Source: VGBV01 sp963813725 (GTDB lineage Bacteria; Actinomycetota; Thermoleophilia; Solirubrobacterales; 70-9). Taken from it: a DNA stretch of 64,000 nt. The notes beneath the pieces are model-generated. The model did not search any database and was not told where the DNA came from. It saw nothing but the letters and a program-made list of their open reading frames with translations. Shown piece after piece: positions 61,125 to 64,000 of this stretch. Position 1 is the first letter of the stretch. The number at the start of each line of letters is the position of its first letter. Where the stretch lies: NCBI GenBank assembly GCA_963813725.1, contig CAWFAI010000015.1, positions 62,001-126,000 on the forward strand, in the 5' to 3' direction. The position numbers and the translations under genes were made by a program.

Positions 61125-62525
61125 TCAAACGCCCAGCAGCTCCGCGTTCGACTTCGTCGCGTCGATCCGCTCGCCGAGCGTTCGGGCGGCGTCGGCGGGG
61201 TCCATCTCGGCGAGCTCGGACCGAAGGGCACGCGCGGCCTCCAGCTCCTCGGGCGAGCGCAGCTCCTCCTCGCCCGAGACGCGGCACTCGCTGACGATCA
61301 GGGAGGGGACGATTCCGTCCGCGGCCAGCTCGGCGTCCAGGCGCAGCAGGGCGTTCTCGGTCGTCTCCAGCGCCTCTCGGACCTCCTGGCCGCGCTCGTC
61401 GCTGTCGAGCACGGTCGCGATCACGGTCAGCGACCCGCTGCCCTCGTCGGAGAGCTCGCGACCCGCCCCGAACAGGCGCTTCACCCGCGCCGGGTCGCGG
61501 TAGCCCAGCGCCAGGCGCGAAAGGGAGTCGATGATCACGATCACGTCCTCGCCCGCTTCGGCGCGGCGCTTGGCGTAGCCCATCGCCAGCTCGGCGGCGC
61601 GGACCTGGTCGCCCGGCTCCTGGTCGGCGGGGGCGGCGACGATGTCGGCGTCGGGCAGGGCGCGCTCCCACTCGGTGACCTCCTCGGGCCGCTCGTCGGC
61701 CAGCAGCACCCGCACGTTGGCGTCGCCGCCCGCCAGCCCGTGTCCGATCGAGCGCAGCAGGGTGCTGCGGCCCGAACGCGGCTCGGCGAGGATCAGGACC
61801 CGCTGACCGAAAGCGAGCGGCGCCAACAGGTCCACGGCGCGGGCCAGCGGCTCGGCCTCACCGAGCGAGAGGCGGCGGCTGGGCGCAACCGCGGTCAGGT
61901 CCTCGAACTGCACGCGCTCGCCCTCCGGCTCTTGGCCGTTCACGGACTCGACCCTGACCAGGGCTCGGTGACGCTCGCCCCGGCGCGGAGCCCTGGCGGG
62001 CCCGCTGACCTCGTCGCCCGGCCGCAGCTCGCAGCGGCGAATCTGGGAGGCGCTCACGTAGACGTCGCCCTCGTGCGCGCTCAGGCCCTCCAGGCGCAGG
62101 AAGCCGTAGCCCTGCGGCATCCGGTCGAGCACGCCCGAGACCTCCTCGGTCTCGACCTCGGCGCCGTCCTCGGGCTCGGCCCGCTCCCCGTCAGCGGCCT
62201 CGTCGGGGCCGCGATCCCGACCCCGCTCGCCATCGCCATCGCGCTCGCCGTCGTCCCGCTCGGCGGCCCGGGATCGGCCCCGCCCGCCCCGGCGCCCGCG
62301 GCGGCGGGCACGCCTCCTGGGGGGCTCGGCCTCGTCGCGCTCGGGAGCGTCCGCCTCGGGGGCTTCCGCCCCGCCGTCGCGGTCGCCCTCGGCCGGTGCC
62401 CCCTCGGCCTCGGCGCCCTCGATCGCCTCGATCAACTCCTCGCGCGAGAGCATGCGAAACCCGGGCACGCCGAGCTCCTGTGCGCGCGCGTGCAATTCGG
62501 ACAGGTGCTGGTCCCCCAACGCCAT
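61125..62525 (-). CDS. Divergent Rho-like transcription termination factor
   Basis: 466 residues, ATG at 62525 overlapping the glpD stop. Layout: Rho_N helix-extension domain (~8-36), a charged Arg/Glu/Asp-rich linker (~40-128), the cold-shock RNA-binding domain (VSGVLDRMPQGYGFLRLEGL to VRVESVNG, ~129-197), then the RecA-like ATPase. DERPEEVTEW (277-286) and Walker B VIVIIDSLSR are kept, but the P-loop reads EPRSGRST with Arg253 instead of Lys, the Q-loop segment between RLALGYRD and PARVKRLFG is missing, and the arginine-finger area reads SECRVSGEEE instead of NRSGTRKEE. Either a second, non-canonical Rho or a lineage-specific variant. Confidence 0.85.
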   Translation of the reverse strand: MALGDQHLSELHARAQELGVPGFRMLSREELIEAIEGAEAEGAPAEGDRDGGAEAPEADAPERDEAEPPRRRARRRGRRGGRGRSRAAERDDGERDGDGERGRDRGPDEAADGERAEPEDGAEVETEEVSGVLDRMPQGYGFLRLEGLSAHEGDVYVSASQIRRCELRPGDEVSGPARAPRRGERHRALVRVESVNGQEPEGERVQFEDLTAVAPSRRLSLGEAEPLARAVDLLAPLAFGQRVLILAEPRSGRSTLLRSIGHGLAGGDANVRVLLADERPEEVTEWERALPDADIVAAPADQEPGDQVRAAELAMGYAKRRAEAGEDVIVIIDSLSRLALGYRDPARVKRLFGAGRELSDEGSGSLTVIATVLDSDERGQEVREALETTENALLRLDAELAADGIVPSLIVSECRVSGEEELRSPEELEAARALRSELAEMDPADAARTLGERIDATKSNAELLGV

Positions 62526-64000
62526 CAGCCCAGGTTATTGGCCGCGGCGGGATCGAGTCCCTCCGAGGCGACCACGTCGCGCCATGCCTGTGGCTCGTCC
62601 CGCACCCGCTGCTTCGTCCAGCCCAGCTCGCGGCCCATCAGCTCCGCGACCCTGCCCACGGCCTCGGGGCCGCGCAGCTCGCTGGCGGCGACCAGGCCCA
62701 GGCGGGTGCGGCGCAGGAGCACGTCGGCGACGCTGCGCGCCTGCTCGTCCCGCGCGGCGATCACGACCTCGGCCAGCAGGTCCGGGTGCCCGGGCAGGAT
62801 CGCCTCGGCCAGGGCGGGGTCGGCCTCGGCCACGTCCAGGACTCTGCGCGCGGCGTGGCCGTAGCGGAAGGCGAGCTGCTCGGCGGCGCCCTCGGGCAAC
62901 TCCACGCTCGTCTGCAGGTCCTCCTCGCGGGCCGGCATGCCCAGGGGGATGTCGTCGGTTCGCGATTCCGACTCGCGCCCGTCGCGCTGCACGATGCGGT
63001 CCACCACCATCTCGGCCATGCGCCGCCAGGTGGTGAGCTTGCCGCCGGTGATGGTCAGCATCCCCGAAGAGGTCTCGTACAGCTCGGCCTTGCGCGAGAT
63101 GTCAACGGACTTCTTCGGGTCGCCCGCCGAGATCAGCGGCCGCACCCCCGCGAAGGCGCCCGTGATGTGCTCGGGCGTCAGGTCCAGCTCCAGGTACTCG
63201 TTGGCGGCGTCCAGCAGGTAGGTGATGTCATCGCCGCTCGGCGGGACGTGGTCGATGTCGCCCTCGTAGTCATTGTCGGTGGGGCCGATCATCGCCCGCC
63301 CGTACCAGGGAAGGATCATCACGGTGCGCTCCTCCCCGGCGGGGACGACGAAGGCGGCCTCGCTCACCGGCAGGTCATCGGTCGAGAGGGTGATGTGCGT
63401 GCCGCGGCTGGGCGCGATCCGGGGCACCTCCTCCTCGGTCAGGAGCTCGTCGGGGCGAATCCGGTCGGCCCAGACCCCCGTCGCGTTGACGACGTTGGTC
63501 GCTTGCAGCTCCAGCCGCTCGCCCGACTCGGCCTCGGTGAACGCCACCCCGGTCGCGCGGCCCCCCTCGTCGAGGATCTCGGCGACCTCGGCCCCGTTCA
63601 GGAGCACTGCGCCGAAGCGCTCGGCCTCGCCCAGGACCGTCAGCACCAGCCGGGCGTCGTCGGTCTGGCAGTCATAGAAGAGGTAGGCCGAGCTCGGCTC
63701 GAGCGGGGCCAGCGCCGGCACCAGCTCGGCCGCCTCCTCGCCGCTGATCGTCCGGTGGCGGTCGGGCGACCAGTACTCGCCCTCGGCCGAGCGCTCCTCG
63801 CGCTGGCTGCGGCCGCGCCCGACCCGCGAGGTCGCCATCACGTCGTACATGTTGAGGCCGATCCCGATGCGCCGGTCGCGCCGCGCGTCCCCCACGGTGG
63901 CCACCAGGTACGGCGTCGGATAGACCAGGTGCGGCGCCAGGTGCACCATCAGCTGGCGCTCGAGCAGTGCCTCGCGGACCAGCCCCAGGTCGAAGTTCTG
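62525..64000 (-). CDS. glpD: Glycerol-3-phosphate dehydrogenase, aerobic GlpD type (5' end outside window)
   Basis: At least 491 residues in frame up to the window edge; the N-terminal FAD-binding segment lies beyond it. FAD/DAO-like features: NVVNATGVWADRI, RGTHITLSTDDLPVSEAAF, ILPWYGRAMIGPTDNDYEGD, AFAGVRPLISAGDP and LTITGGKLTTWRRMAEMVVD, then the C-terminal cap. It oxidises glycerol-3-phosphate at the membrane and passes electrons to quinones. Its stop overlaps the start of the Rho paralogue. Confidence 0.93.
   Translation of the reverse strand, partial: QNFDLGLVREALLERQLMVHLAPHLVYPTPYLVATVGDARRDRRIGIGLNMYDVMATSRVGRGRSQREERSAEGEYWSPDRHRTISGEEAAELVPALAPLEPSSAYLFYDCQTDDARLVLTVLGEAERFGAVLLNGAEVAEILDEGGRATGVAFTEAESGERLELQATNVVNATGVWADRIRPDELLTEEEVPRIAPSRGTHITLSTDDLPVSEAAFVVPAGEERTVMILPWYGRAMIGPTDNDYEGDIDHVPPSGDDITYLLDAANEYLELDLTPEHITGAFAGVRPLISAGDPKKSVDISRKAELYETSSGMLTITGGKLTTWRRMAEMVVDRIVQRDGRESESRTDDIPLGMPAREEDLQTSVELPEGAAEQLAFRYGHAARRVLDVAEADPALAEAILPGHPDLLAEVVIAARDEQARSVADVLLRRTRLGLVAASELRGPEAVGRVAELMGRELGWTKQRVRDEPQAWRDVVASEGLDPAAANNLG

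Overview
The window is high-GC bacterial DNA with the gene style of a deep-branching actinobacterium. Very frequent GTG/TTG starts, GTGA/ATGA stop-start overlaps, a cell-division cluster without ftsA, a split LigD/Ku repair locus and SnoaL-like proteins opening MSQENVELVR together suggest class Thermoleophilia (Solirubrobacterales-like). That placement is inference from gene content, not a database result.

Layout. 0-14.2 kb is a long minus-strand run: trpS, scpA-scpB, two secreted peptidoglycan hydrolases, an RsuA/RluB pseudouridine synthase, then the aromatic amino acid block (aroH, hisC-type aminotransferase, DAHP synthase, tyrA, aroA), cmk, der, a DUF3352 membrane protein and the N-terminus of metK. 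14.2-24.5 kb is accessory: an MFS exporter, a polysaccharide deacetylase, a FetAB-like ABC exporter, an NHEJ set (ligase, Ku, LigD polymerase), a glutathione-peroxidase-like lipoprotein and a MocR regulator. 24.5-29.1 kb is the glycine cleavage system (gcvT-H-PA-PB, transcribed in that order on the minus strand). 29.2-49.1 kb is the division and cell-wall (dcw) cluster on the minus strand, mraZ to ftsZ. It is interrupted by two foreign-looking cassettes: a coiled-coil protein plus cupin between ftsI and murE, and two SnoaL proteins plus a secreted metalloprotease between mraY and murD. 49.5-64 kb holds a minimal Tad secretion ATPase/platform (tadA-B-C), a thioredoxin-reductase-like flavoprotein, an RTX-type secreted metalloprotease, a macrodomain protein, a SAF (CpaB-like) protein with a two-component system, a MarR-GNAT fusion, small secreted or membrane proteins, a divergent Rho paralogue and a partial glpD.

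How the genes work together. The dcw block makes and polymerises DAP-type lipid II (MurE has the DNPR motif) and is probably autoregulated by MraZ, with textbook MraZ boxes inside the mraZ promoter. The aromatic block covers DAHP synthesis, EPSP synthesis, chorismate mutase, prephenate dehydrogenase and transamination, that is, Tyr/Phe synthesis. tadABC could power a pilus, but no pilin or prepilin peptidase is present here.

Quality note. At least eleven single-base indels are visible (rluB, MFS, fetB, ligase x3, mocR x3, murF, first SnoaL). One hits the 3' end of murF, an essential gene, and repairing it recreates a TGATG junction with mraY. Many of these are therefore probably sequence errors and not true pseudogenes.

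Most unusual points: a Rho paralogue lacking the P-loop lysine, the Q-loop and the arginine finger; a structured aroG leader with a small ORF covering an anti-Shine-Dalgarno-side helix; tandem 41-nt hairpin repeats between ftsZ and gcvT; and a dispersed palindrome flanking parts of the dcw cluster.
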